Shown here: positions 42,751 to 51,081 of the stretch, piece by piece
How positions within the stretch are numbered: the first letter of the stretch is position 1
Layout of the letters: every line of letters begins with the position of its first letter
From: Bacillus sp. RO1
Lineage (GTDB): Bacteria; Bacillota; Bacilli; Bacillales; Bacillaceae_I
Length of the DNA: 64,000 bases
Reading direction: 5' to 3'
Assembly (NCBI RefSeq): GCF_012524115.1
Contig: NZ_JAAZWB010000077.1
Location: 1 to 64,000, forward strand
Translations under genes and position numbers: made by a program
Notes under the pieces: model-generated
The model's database searches: none
Seen by the model: only the letters and a program-made list of their open reading frames with translations
Told to the model about the DNA's origin: nothing

Positions 42751-44359
42751 GATTCAACATTCCCCTCTTCATCGGCAAGCTTATCTTGAATTCCGTACCT
42801 TGACCCCGCTCACTTTTAAATGTAATGTCACCGTCTACACGAGAAACGATGGAATGGATAAGAAACAGGCCGATTCCCCTCCCTTGCTTGGCCTTTGTTG
42901 AGTAACCGCGGGAAAACATCTTTTCCGCTTCTAATGTGCTCATCCCTTTTCCACTATCCTTCACAGAGATTAGTAACTCTTGCTCAGTTTGCTTTAAAAG
43001 AATAGTAACTTCCCTGCAGTTACTGGTAGATTCGTTCAATGCATCAAAACTGTTGTCAATTAAATTTCCGAGCATAACCACTAAATCATGATTAGTTATG
43101 CCTTCGGGAAATTCCCCAAACCTGCTTTCAGGATCTATTTTGACAAGATACCCAAGTTCCTTCCCTCGGCTGATTTTTCCTAATAACAATCCCATTACAT
43201 TATCATCATGAATATTCTTTTGGAGGATTTGGGAGATTCCTGTTTCCTCATCTTGTAGGGAAAAAATATATTCTAATGCTTTTTGTCCTTCATCGAGTTG
43301 AATTAAACCAGCAATGGTATGCAATTTATTAGAATACTCATGGTTCTGCACTCGAAGAGCCTCTACAAATGCCTGTACTCCCGTCAACTCTTGAGCCAAC
43401 CGATTCACTTCGGTCCTATCTTGGAAAATCGCCAACGCTCCAACCGTCCTGTCTCCAACAGTAATAGGAACCCGGTTACTTAAAATCGCCTTATTTTGAA
43501 CATATAAATCACGCTGAAAAATCGGCCTTCCTAATTCCAAAATTTCAGGCAGACGTGTATCTGGAATTACCTCTCTAATTTGAGCCCCTACTGCGTCCCC
43601 TTTTATACCAAGCATTTTTTTTGCTGCGTGGTTGATGACGGTTATTCTCTCATGATCATCAATGGCAATAACTCCTTCATGGATAGCATTGAATGTGGCT
43701 GTTCGCTCCACAAGTACACGAGCCAGCTCTCCCGGTTCCATTTCGAATGTCTGTTTTTTAATATGATTAGCCAACAGCCAAGCTCCCCACACGCCAAACA
43801 AAGTCGTAATGAATGCGATTACAATTATAGAGTGCAAATATTCATAGATAATGTCTTTCACAGTGGGTAACACATTCCCTACCACCACAACACCAACCTG
43901 TTCTTGCACTTGATCAGATTTTTTAATTGGTACAAATGCCCGCACAGAGGTAACACCCTCAGATACAATCGCCTTGGAAATATAAATATGCTCTGCAAAG
44001 GCCGGCCCCTCATCTCCTCCCACAAAAAGTGTGTTCACACGCTCTTGAATTGGGTGGGTGAGACGCCTCTTGTCCATATCTAATATAACAATATAGTCAT
44101 GGTTATTAATCACCCTTATTCGCTCTACTACTGGCCTTAGCAATTCGGAAGCATTTGGTTCTCCCACATTTTGCTGAACAACCGGATTACTTGCAACAAC
44201 CTGAGCAGTAATAAGCGCTCTTTGTGAAAACTGTTCTTCTTTTACACTTAACATGTATCCTAGCAGAATGATGCCGATGATAAGCAATGCAAATAATACT
44301 ATTCCAAATGATAACCCTGTTATTTTCCAACGAATTGGTATATTAATTTCTTTCTTCAT
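42743..44359 (-). CDS. CitA/DctS-like sensor histidine kinase
   Basis: The product is 538 residues. Two membrane helices (about 17-38 and 175-195) flank an extracellular sensor domain. A cytoplasmic PAS domain follows (TFNAIHEGVIAIDDHERITVINHAAKKMLG, about 220-250). The histidine is in VQNHEYSNKLHTIAGL. The ATPase domain carries LGNLIDNSFDAL, VKDSGKGMS and GRGIGLFLIHSIV. It matches the DctS/CitA kinase family that senses C4-dicarboxylates or citrate. The ligand here is inferred. It starts the three-gene unit with the regulator and binding protein. Confidence 0.9.
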   Translation of the reverse strand: MKKEINIPIRWKITGLSFGIVLFALLIIGIILLGYMLSVKEEQFSQRALITAQVVASNPVVQQNVGEPNASELLRPVVERIRVINNHDYIVILDMDKRRLTHPIQERVNTLFVGGDEGPAFAEHIYISKAIVSEGVTSVRAFVPIKKSDQVQEQVGVVVVGNVLPTVKDIIYEYLHSIIVIAFITTLFGVWGAWLLANHIKKQTFEMEPGELARVLVERTATFNAIHEGVIAIDDHERITVINHAAKKMLGIKGDAVGAQIREVIPDTRLPEILELGRPIFQRDLYVQNKAILSNRVPITVGDRTVGALAIFQDRTEVNRLAQELTGVQAFVEALRVQNHEYSNKLHTIAGLIQLDEGQKALEYIFSLQDEETGISQILQKNIHDDNVMGLLLGKISRGKELGYLVKIDPESRFGEFPEGITNHDLVVMLGNLIDNSFDALNESTSNCREVTILLKQTEQELLISVKDSGKGMSTLEAEKMFSRGYSTKAKQGRGIGLFLIHSIVSRVDGDITFKSERGQGTEFKISLPMKRGMLNHV

Positions 44360-44407
44360 TTTTTATACCTCATTCGAATATTTTAGATAATTACAACTAT
44401 AGCATAA

Positions 44408-44452
44408 ATTAAAAAAACAGTGCCATTCATTGGAGAACAGCACCGTTTTACT
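44408..44452 (-). terminator. Terminator after the MFS (YttB-like) gene
   Basis: On the minus strand AACGGTGC and GGCACTGTT form a hairpin followed by seven T residues. Confidence 0.75.
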
Positions 44453-44456
44453 TTTA

Positions 44457-45665
44457 CTATGAAGCACTTTTTGATAGCTCCTGAACATTTCTTGTACCCA
44501 TCATTAATTTTCGGTCGTAGATCAATGTGGTAAAAATGGCTATCAACATGAAGGAGATCAAGACGCCAAACAATAGCCCCATGCCTGATAAGTCCACCAA
44601 TACTCCGCCCATGAAAGGTCCAAGCATTCGTCCTCCTGTCGCCGTTGAGTTCACAATTCCTTGATAGAATCCTTCACGCCCCTTTGGAGCAAGTTGATTC
44701 GCGACAGTTGGAACGGCCGGCCAGACAAACATTTCACCGATGGTAATAATAATCATCGCAACTACAAATGCTGTATACTGCTCCGCTACTCCCACAACTG
44801 CAAAGGAAACGATGAAGATGACCAGTCCAACGATGATCTGCGTTTTCAGCGTCTTGGTGTATTTTTTTACAATCCACGAGATGATAGGTTGCGCCAACAC
44901 AATCAATGCCCCGTTGATCGTCCACAAAATACTGTACTGTTTAAGCGATATGCCAAGAGATTGAGTATGTGTAGCAATGGTCGTTTGCCATTGTACATAG
45001 CCCATCCAGCAAAGCAAATAACCGATACATACCGTTAACAACGCGTAAAGTTTAGTATGATCTTTTATTTTGCGCTTTTGATCCAATACCGAAGTCTGGC
45101 TAGTCGGGTTTGCCTGGATTTTTCGATAACCTAATAATGCTATCATGAAAAAGACCGCATATGTGACCGTATTCGCTAAGAATATGTAGTCAAAGCGGAT
45201 GTCTGCCACAAGTCCACCTAACGCCGCTCCAATTGCGACTCCGAGGTTTTGTGACACATACATGGCATTAAATGCTCTTCGCCCTCCCTCTTTCCAGACA
45301 GAACCGGCCATTGCATACATGGATGGAAAAACAATTCCGGAACCGAAACCAATGATGGTGAGATATACCACATAAAAAGTCCACGAGTGATTGATGGTCA
45401 TACCAATCAATGCTGTAATGGTGATGGAAATTCCCAACAGTATCGACCGGTAGCCCCCAATTTTATCAAAAAGGATCCCACCGATCAGGTTGCCTATTAC
45501 ACTTGCTCCAGCATTGACCATTAGAACAAGGCCCGCTACAGACAGAGATTTTCCAAGTATGTCATGAATGTATATTGTATTTAACGGCCATAAAAAAGAA
45601 GCCCCTGTTACATTAATTGCCATTCCAATTACTAATAACCAAAGGGCTCTGGGCATTTTTCGCAT
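44457..45665 (-). CDS. YttB-like MFS transporter
   Basis: The product is about 402 residues with 12 hydrophobic segments. The MFS motif GGILFDKIGGYRSILLG lies between helices 2 and 3, and KGREGFYQGIVNSTATGGRMLGPFMGG in the second half is typical of drug-efflux type carriers. B. subtilis YttB lies in a comparable position between leuS and the ytr/ytq genes. The substrate is unknown. ATG at 45665 or GTG at 45668 fits the AAGGAGGG site; a TTG at 45689 lies upstream of it and is unlikely. Confidence 0.82.
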   Translation of the reverse strand: MRKMPRALWLLVIGMAINVTGASFLWPLNTIYIHDILGKSLSVAGLVLMVNAGASVIGNLIGGILFDKIGGYRSILLGISITITALIGMTINHSWTFYVVYLTIIGFGSGIVFPSMYAMAGSVWKEGGRRAFNAMYVSQNLGVAIGAALGGLVADIRFDYIFLANTVTYAVFFMIALLGYRKIQANPTSQTSVLDQKRKIKDHTKLYALLTVCIGYLLCWMGYVQWQTTIATHTQSLGISLKQYSILWTINGALIVLAQPIISWIVKKYTKTLKTQIIVGLVIFIVSFAVVGVAEQYTAFVVAMIIITIGEMFVWPAVPTVANQLAPKGREGFYQGIVNSTATGGRMLGPFMGGVLVDLSGMGLLFGVLISFMLIAIFTTLIYDRKLMMGTRNVQELSKSAS

Positions 45666-45689
45666 CACTGCATGCCCTCCTTCAACCAA

Positions 45690-46021
45690 TTATTTCGAAA
45701 TCCAAAATAATTGTAATCCGTTTTGAAGGGAGTTTCAATATAAAAAACTTCAAATCTGAAAGTGTATGTATTCTGACTTTTGGGACGAGGTGGAGGGGGA
45801 TGGTGGTTATTAGAGTGTTATTGTAACTTTTTCGAACGTTATTGTGACTTTCGCAGAGATTATTGTGACTTTTTAGAGGGTTATTGTGACTTTTGCTAAG
45901 TGGATATTAACTTTTTCAAGGGTTATTGTGACTTTTGCATAAACTTTGTAACTTTGCACATCTTTCTCTAGTCTGCCGAGGGAATGCAACATTACTTGAT
46001 TATCAAGATGACTCATATTGC
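45690..46021. repeat. Intergenic stretch with degenerate 21-bp repeats
   Basis: Between about 45815 and 45960 the phrase TTATTGTGACTTTT recurs five or six times at about 21-bp spacing, with diverged spacer bases. A few copies have lost the GTGAC core (TATTAAC, TTTGTAAC). The rest of this stretch holds no supported gene. On the minus strand one frame reads KVTITxxKVTITx but is broken by stops. Confidence 0.65.
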
Positions 46022-46050
46022 ATCAAAAAAAGCAGCACTAAGGCTGCTTC
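46022..46050 (-). terminator. Terminator after the 54-residue gene
   Basis: On the minus strand AGCAGCC-loop-GTGCTGCT forms a short hairpin followed by seven T residues. Confidence 0.7.
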
Positions 46051-46215
46051 CTACTCGTTTTCGCTATGATTTTTAGAACGGACAGGCTGGGACTTTTTCA
46101 GATTCTTTTGCTTAACTTCTCTTACCGGATTATACTCTGCACCCATTTCCACTGCAGTGTTTTCTGCATTTCTTGTTTTTTGTTCCGGGTTATTTTGCTT
46201 AGAGCGTTTTTTCAT
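46051..46215 (-). CDS. 54-residue basic small protein
   Basis: This short frame encodes 54 residues, rich in Lys, Asn, Gln and Glu, starting MKKRSKQNNPEQKTRNAENT and ending in SENE. AAGGGAGG lies about 11 nt before the ATG and a clear terminator follows the stop. It is downstream of ytzC on the same strand. The composition recalls small spore-associated proteins, but the family is not recognised. Confidence 0.6.
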   Translation of the reverse strand: MKKRSKQNNPEQKTRNAENTAVEMGAEYNPVREVKQKNLKKSQPVRSKNHSENE

Positions 46216-46230
46216 TGATGGTATCCTCCC

Positions 46231-46494
46231 TTAATGTCTCAATAAAGTCATTTCATTTTGCAGGTTTTGCAATTGAAGACGCATGCGGTTTAATTGCTCT
46301 CGCTGCTGTGCGTTACAACTTTGGGAAAGGTGCATCAAGTCGTTATACGTTGCCTCAATCTGCTCTTGAGCGCTCGTAAACTCTGTATCATTGTAGTGTT
46401 CCAATTGTTTTGCTTCCGTGTACTGTGCATGTGCATTGCGCAATGCATCTTCACATTGCTGTATAAACTGTTCAACAGATTCTCTTGTTGCCAT
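46231..46494 (-). CDS. ytzC: YtzC-like small helical protein (DUF2524)
   Basis: The product is about 87 residues, almost entirely helical and probably coiled-coil (SVEQFIQQCEDALRNAHAQYTEAKQ, then QREQLNRMRLQLQNLQNEM). It fits the YtzC/DUF2524 family of small Bacillus proteins without known role. ATG at 46494 with GGGGTG upstream is preferred; a start at 46545 would add a Cys-containing tail without a site. It is divergent from mnmL. Confidence 0.75.
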   Translation of the reverse strand: MATRESVEQFIQQCEDALRNAHAQYTEAKQLEHYNDTEFTSAQEQIEATYNDLMHLSQSCNAQQREQLNRMRLQLQNLQNEMTLLRH

Positions 46495-46650
46495 GATTCC
46501 ATTCACCCCACATTTTTTCTGTGTACTCGGCTTTATTTTGCTCATTTTTCTTTAGACCATGCTAAAAAAATGAGGAGCATTGAAGCAGAAGCAATTTACA
46601 TGCTAAAATGGTTTGTTAGCAATAATGGAGAAAAAAGAGGAGGAGTACGG

Positions 46651-47619
46651 ATGAATAACACAAATGAGCAAAATCCGTTTCCATATTCCGTTGAAGATAA
46701 ACGATATCACACTTGGAATTATCATTTACGTAACCATTTTGGGCATAAAGTATTTAAAGTCGCGTTAGATGGCGGCTTTGATTGTCCAAACCGGGACGGT
46801 ACAGTGGCACATGGCGGCTGTACTTTTTGCAGTGCCGCAGGATCTGGTGACTTTGCCGGAAATCGTGCTGATGATTTGATTACACAGTTTAATGAAATTA
46901 AAAATAAAATGCACCACAAATGGAAAGACGGCAAATACATGGCCTATTTTCAGGCTTTCACCAATACGCATGCACCTGTTGAAGTTCTTCGCGAAAAATA
47001 CGAAACGGTGCTAAAACAAGAAGGTGTAGTCGGACTTTCTATCGGTACACGTCCAGATTGCTTGCCAGATGATGTGGTCGAATATCTGGCAGAACTGAAC
47101 AAACGCACTTATTTATGGGTCGAGCTTGGCCTCCAGACGGTTCATGAGCGTACAGCGCTGTTGATTAACCGTGCGCATGACTTCCAAACGTATGTAGAAG
47201 GAGTCAATAAGCTGCGTAAACACGGTATTCGTGTATGTTCTCATATCATTGACGGCCTGCCACTTGAAGATAACAAGATGATGATGGAGACTGCAGAGGC
47301 TGTGGCGAGGTTAGACGTTCAGGGAATCAAGATTCACTTGCTACATCTTCTGAAAGGCACTCCGATGGTGAAGCAATATGAAAAAGGGATGCTTGAATTC
47401 CTGTCTTTTGAGGATTACATCCAGCTTGTTTGCGATCAGCTTGAGATCTTACCTCCTGAGATGATTGTCCACCGCATTACAGGAGACGGACCTATTGATA
47501 TTATGATCGGTCCAATGTGGAGTGTGGACAAGTGGTCTGTATTGAATGCTATTGATGCAGAGTTGAAAAGGCGAGATAGCTGGCAGGGGAAATATTATAA
47601 TAGTGGTGATGGCCGATGA
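46651..47619 (+). CDS. mnmL: Radical SAM tRNA-modification protein MnmL (YtqA)
   Basis: The product is 322 residues. The radical-SAM iron-sulfur motif has the wide form CPNRDG...CTFC (Cys 45, 57 and 60), as in the YtqA family. The length equals that of B. subtilis YtqA. YtqA has been named MnmL and placed in the pathway that turns cmnm5(s2)U into the mnm5(s2)U wobble base in Gram-positive bacteria. GAGGAGG lies 7 nt before the ATG. A longer frame to 46294 runs through ytzC and is not real. It is coupled to mnmM. Confidence 0.9.
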   Translation: MNNTNEQNPFPYSVEDKRYHTWNYHLRNHFGHKVFKVALDGGFDCPNRDGTVAHGGCTFCSAAGSGDFAGNRADDLITQFNEIKNKMHHKWKDGKYMAYFQAFTNTHAPVEVLREKYETVLKQEGVVGLSIGTRPDCLPDDVVEYLAELNKRTYLWVELGLQTVHERTALLINRAHDFQTYVEGVNKLRKHGIRVCSHIIDGLPLEDNKMMMETAEAVARLDVQGIKIHLLHLLKGTPMVKQYEKGMLEFLSFEDYIQLVCDQLEILPPEMIVHRITGDGPIDIMIGPMWSVDKWSVLNAIDAELKRRDSWQGKYYNSGDGR

Positions 47620-48188
47620 AATTGGAACGAGTATTGCCGTATAGCAAAAAGATCATGAAGCTCGCCTTATCTGAGGGAGATATAGCTGTGGACTGTACGG
47701 TCGGAAACGGCCATGACACCCTTTTCCTTTCTGAGATTGTAGGGGAAAACGGCCATGTGTATGGCTTTGATATTCAAAAAGAAGCACTGTCGAATACGAA
47801 AACTTTGCTAGCAGAGCATGGCTTGGAGTCACGAGTCACTCTTTTTGAAGATAGTCATGCCGAAGTTTTGGATCGCATTCCTTTGGAAAAGCAGCGAAAA
47901 ATCAGAGGAGCCATTTTCAACCTTGGCTATCTTCCTGGTGGCGACAAAGACATTGTGACAGTTCCAGAAAGTACGATACAAGCCGTCGACAGCCTATTAT
48001 CTGTGATGGAAAAAGAGGCAGTGATCGTCCTTGTCATCTACCATGGACATCCAGAAGGACAAGTCGAACGCGACGCCCTTCTCGACTACGTAACCAAACT
48101 GGAACAAAAAAAAGCCCACGTCCTTCAATACCGCTTCATGAACCAAATCAACAACCCACCATTCATCATCGCAATCGAAAAAAAATAA
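47616..48188 (+). CDS. mnmM: tRNA methyltransferase MnmM (YtqB)
   Basis: The product is 190 residues, a class I SAM-dependent methyltransferase. The SAM loop reads AVDCTVGNGHDTLFLSEIVG, followed by VYGFDIQ and later AIFNLGYLPGGDK. B. subtilis YtqB was identified as MnmM, which methylates nm5(s2)U34 in tRNA to mnm5(s2)U. Start and stop overlap mnmL by 4 nt (ATGA), so both are made together. A strong terminator follows. Confidence 0.92.
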   Translation: MKLERVLPYSKKIMKLALSEGDIAVDCTVGNGHDTLFLSEIVGENGHVYGFDIQKEALSNTKTLLAEHGLESRVTLFEDSHAEVLDRIPLEKQRKIRGAIFNLGYLPGGDKDIVTVPESTIQAVDSLLSVMEKEAVIVLVIYHGHPEGQVERDALLDYVTKLEQKKAHVLQYRFMNQINNPPFIIAIEKK

Positions 48189-48219
48189 AGGAACCGGCAG
48201 AGATGCCGGTTCCTTTATT
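48188..48219 (+). terminator. Terminator after mnmM
   Basis: AGGAACCGGC pairs with GCCGGTTCCT around a 6-nt loop and is followed by a T-rich tract. Confidence 0.85.
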
Positions 48220-48288
48220 GCATTAACGCATTGAGGGTCAGACCCCTCTTCAACTCTCTAAATCACTGAAGCTTTCCATCTCCAAGCT

Positions 48289-49359
48289 TCATGCCCCTCG
48301 CCAGCTTTGAAATTTGCGGTAAGCCCGGCCGTTCATGTAGAAGAAGTAGGCGGTGCCGCCACTTGCTTTGATGATGCTTTTGGCCATGGAGGAGATGTCT
48401 TTGCATTCGTGGACTTTACGGTCTGAAAGATAAACGCCAAGCAGGCCCCGATTTATGAGGCGATGAAACTTCTCAAATGGCAATCCAGCTGTATAGGCAT
48501 CTGCCTGATTCATAAAATGCTGTAATCTGTCCAAAAACACAGACTCACTTTCATAATAAGTACAGAAATTGAGATCCCCACCATCTATATCCTCTTCCTG
48601 ATCAATGAAATAATCCAACAGAATATGTAGCCCCTGAATATAAGGGAAATAGCCACCTACTATTTTCTCGGCATGTTGGGAGGTGAATGTTTCTCGGTAT
48701 GCTTGAGAAACCAAACAGAATATCCCAAGAGTGGATCCTGTACAAGCCGAGAATTCATACCATTCCATGGGAGGTAGCTCCTCTTTGTAAAGAGAGAACC
48801 ATTCTTCCAGTCTTGGCACCCGTTCTTCCTCGATCACATGCTTATGTACCTGCAAATCACAATAATAGCCTGCAAGCCTAACTAGATGCGGAGCTATCAA
48901 ATCATAATTACGATGAGAACTCAGCACTTCTTGACAGGTCGTCACCAAACTGGCGAGATACCCTCCATCATCCTGTTCATCCCGAAATCGATAATACTCT
49001 TTCAAAGGTTCTCCGACTGTCAAAGCATCCGGCATGGACTCATGCAGTGCCGCAAAGTCTTCAGGGTCCAACGATGTGCTTCTGTCGCATAAGTTATCCA
49101 AATAGTCACTGATGGTCTGATATGCAACAATAAACTTCACAGCATGACGAAAATCAGTGCCTGCAAGTAAAGACAGGATCCCGCCGCCTTCACAATGAAA
49201 AGCTTTCGTTTCAATACTTGCCAGCGCCTGCTTGCGAAGCTCCTCATCGGGAATAACAGAAGCCCTCTTTTTCCAAAGCTCCAGCTCCTCATATACTACA
49301 GGAAACACATCTCGATACACTCTTTTCATCAAAGAAAAAGGATGGGTGGGTACCTTCAA
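48289..49359 (-). CDS. ytpB: Tetraprenyl-beta-curcumene synthase YtpB
   Basis: This 356-residue protein is a large class I-like terpene synthase. In B. subtilis YtpB turns heptaprenyl diphosphate into tetraprenyl-beta-curcumene, the precursor of C35 sesquarterpenes. The Asp-rich segments ISDYLDNLCD near residue 87 and LLDYFIDQEEDIDGGD near residue 247 fit prenyl diphosphate binding. The start is TTG, 3 nt after the ytpA stop codon, so translation is coupled. A SqhC-type cyclase for the next step is not in this window. Confidence 0.9.
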   Translation of the reverse strand: MKVPTHPFSLMKRVYRDVFPVVYEELELWKKRASVIPDEELRKQALASIETKAFHCEGGGILSLLAGTDFRHAVKFIVAYQTISDYLDNLCDRSTSLDPEDFAALHESMPDALTVGEPLKEYYRFRDEQDDGGYLASLVTTCQEVLSSHRNYDLIAPHLVRLAGYYCDLQVHKHVIEEERVPRLEEWFSLYKEELPPMEWYEFSACTGSTLGIFCLVSQAYRETFTSQHAEKIVGGYFPYIQGLHILLDYFIDQEEDIDGGDLNFCTYYESESVFLDRLQHFMNQADAYTAGLPFEKFHRLINRGLLGVYLSDRKVHECKDISSMAKSIIKASGGTAYFFYMNGRAYRKFQSWRGA

Positions 49360-49361
49360 AT

Positions 49362-50153
49362 TCAGTCACTTCCTTCTAATTGTAAGTCCACAAAAGCCTT
49401 TGCATAACGGAAAACACGTGCACGCTCTGGTTCATTGAAAATTTCATGGTAAAGTCCTTCCCACTCCTTATACGTTTTCTCTTTGGCAGACAGGGAATTA
49501 AACCATGTTTCTGATGCAAATTTGTCAACAATCAAGTCATCTCCTGCCTGCAAAAGTAAAACAGGAATATCCGGGAATTTTTCAATACCGGTAAAAGCCT
49601 GATTCATTGATTGAACAAGTTCACGATACCATCTAACAGACACTTTCGTGATGTAAAGCTCATCTCCTGCAGCAGTTTTTCGTATTTCCTCATTTCTTGT
49701 CGCTTTGTCTATCGTCAAACCCGTTTTGAACTTTGTTTTCGGCAAGATAAAGTTAAGCCCTTTCGAAAGAACGTCAAGCCCTTTGGTTGGATGATGCAAC
49801 AGTTTCAAGCATGGTGAAGATAATATGACACCATCCACCATCAATGGTTTCTTTTCTTGAAGCGTACGGATAACTGCAAGTCCTCCCATACTATGTCCGA
49901 TAACAAAGACAGGTGGTTTCAAGAGATATGCTTCTTTAATCCATTTTTCCACTTCTTCTATATATTCATCAAAATTATCGATATGCCCTCTTCTTCGTGT
50001 GGAAAGACCTTGCCCGGGCAAATCCCCCATGATGACATTATACCCGTTTGTTTGCCACTGATCTAACAGCCATGTGTATCTCCCGTGATGCTCCTGAGCA
50101 CCGTGGACAATGACAATGGTACCTTTCGGATTTTCAGCCTCCCATTTCCACAT
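49362..50153 (-). CDS. ytpA: Alpha/beta hydrolase YtpA (lysophospholipase-like)
   Basis: The product is about 263 residues with the alpha/beta hydrolase fold. The nucleophile elbow is VIGHSMGGLAVI (Ser), the acid is in AGDDLIVDK, and the His in YHEIFNEPERA. GAQEHHGRYTWLLDQW near the N-terminus is typical of monoacylglycerol lipases. In B. subtilis YtpA is linked to making the phospholipid antibiotic bacilysocin. ATG at 50153 is chosen because GGGAGTG lies upstream. It forms a two-gene unit with ytpB. Confidence 0.88.
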   Translation of the reverse strand: MWKWEAENPKGTIVIVHGAQEHHGRYTWLLDQWQTNGYNVIMGDLPGQGLSTRRRGHIDNFDEYIEEVEKWIKEAYLLKPPVFVIGHSMGGLAVIRTLQEKKPLMVDGVILSSPCLKLLHHPTKGLDVLSKGLNFILPKTKFKTGLTIDKATRNEEIRKTAAGDELYITKVSVRWYRELVQSMNQAFTGIEKFPDIPVLLLQAGDDLIVDKFASETWFNSLSAKEKTYKEWEGLYHEIFNEPERARVFRYAKAFVDLQLEGSD

Positions 50154-50234
50154 TTCAAACACTCCCTTAAAAATATAAAATTCTTTCTGATATAATAAAA
50201 TAAAACAATCATCTCTTACAAGCTGGAGGAACAC

Positions 50235-50753
50235 ATGTATAAAATATACCCATATCTAGATAAAAAACCACAAATTGATGAAACCGCCTATTTAGCAGAC
50301 TTTTCCATCATCACTGGTGATGTGATCATCGGAAAAGAAAGCAGCATATGGTTTCATACTGTCATTCGCGGTGATGTTGCGCCGACCATAATCGGGAACA
50401 GAGTAAATATCCAAGATCAATCCCTGTTACATCAAAGTCCAAAAAAGCCTTTGATAATAGAAGATGATGTCACAGTTGGGCATCAATGTACACTGCACAG
50501 TGCTATTGTTCGAAAAAATGCCTTAATTGGCATGGGTTCCATCATTTTAGACGGGGCTGAAATTGGAGAAGGCTCCTTCATCGGAGCCGGAAGTCTAGTT
50601 CCACCTGGAAAACGCATTCCACCTAATTCACTCGCATTTGGCCGCCCCGCCAAAGTTGTCCGGGAACTAACAGAAGAAGACAAACTAGACATGGCACGCA
50701 TCCGCAGAGAATACGTCGAAAAAGGCCAATTTTACAAATCCATACAAAATTGA
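50235..50753 (+). CDS. ytoA: YtoA, gamma-carbonic-anhydrase-like protein
   Basis: This 172-residue protein is built of hexapeptide repeats forming a left-handed beta-helix (DVIIGKESSIWFHTVIRGDV, then IQDQSLLHQS, DVTVGHQCTLHSAIV, GMGSIILDGAEIGEG). The His residues in LLHQS and VGHQCTLH fit the metal site of gamma carbonic anhydrases. Actual activity in the YtoA group is not settled. GGAGG lies before the ATG. It is divergent from ytpA and followed by a palindromic repeat element. Confidence 0.9.
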   Translation: MYKIYPYLDKKPQIDETAYLADFSIITGDVIIGKESSIWFHTVIRGDVAPTIIGNRVNIQDQSLLHQSPKKPLIIEDDVTVGHQCTLHSAIVRKNALIGMGSIILDGAEIGEGSFIGAGSLVPPGKRIPPNSLAFGRPAKVVRELTEEDKLDMARIRREYVEKGQFYKSIQN

Positions 50754-50776
50754 TTTTTTGATTAAAGAAAAACCCA

Positions 50777-50899
50777 GTTGATTGCAGAGGAAGGCGCGAA
50801 GACGCCCGCGGGAGGAAGGGACAGGTGAGACCCCGCAACGAAGTGAGGAGGCTCACGGACCGCCCGCAGGCAAGCGAAGCGCCTGGAACGGAAATCAAC
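50777..50899. repeat. ~125-bp palindromic intergenic repeat, full copy
   Basis: A full element of 123 bp is bounded by GTTGATT and AATCAAC, sharing long stretches with the 35409 copy (GACGCCCGCGGGAGG, GTGAGACCCC, CTCACGGACCGCCCG). It lies 24 nt after the ytoA stop codon. Confidence 0.85.
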
Positions 50900-50921
50900 C
50901 GTTAATGCAAAATATACTTTC

Positions 50922-50956
50922 CACACACCACCCAACTCCCAGGGTGGTGTTTTCAT
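50922..50956 (+). terminator. Terminator downstream of ytoA and the repeat
   Basis: ACACCACCC pairs with GGGTGGTGT and is followed by four T residues. Confidence 0.75.
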
Positions 50957-51081
50957 TCTAAAATTTCTGTAAATATTACACCACCAAATTCTTACCCATT
51001 CTTTACATAGTCTTATAACTTCCTAAATATTGTACATCTAAAATATAAATAAGAATAAAACCTAGCTAAAAAGGAGTCCTA

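Noticed and set aside
46294-46650. N-terminal extension of mnmL by about 119 residues
   Set aside because: It runs through ytzC on the other strand, has a Cys/Phe-rich unlikely sequence, and a strong ribosome site precedes the ATG at 46651.
50623-50956. Minus-strand frames over the 50.8-kb repeat
   Set aside because: They arise from the palindromic repeat and the antisense of ytoA.
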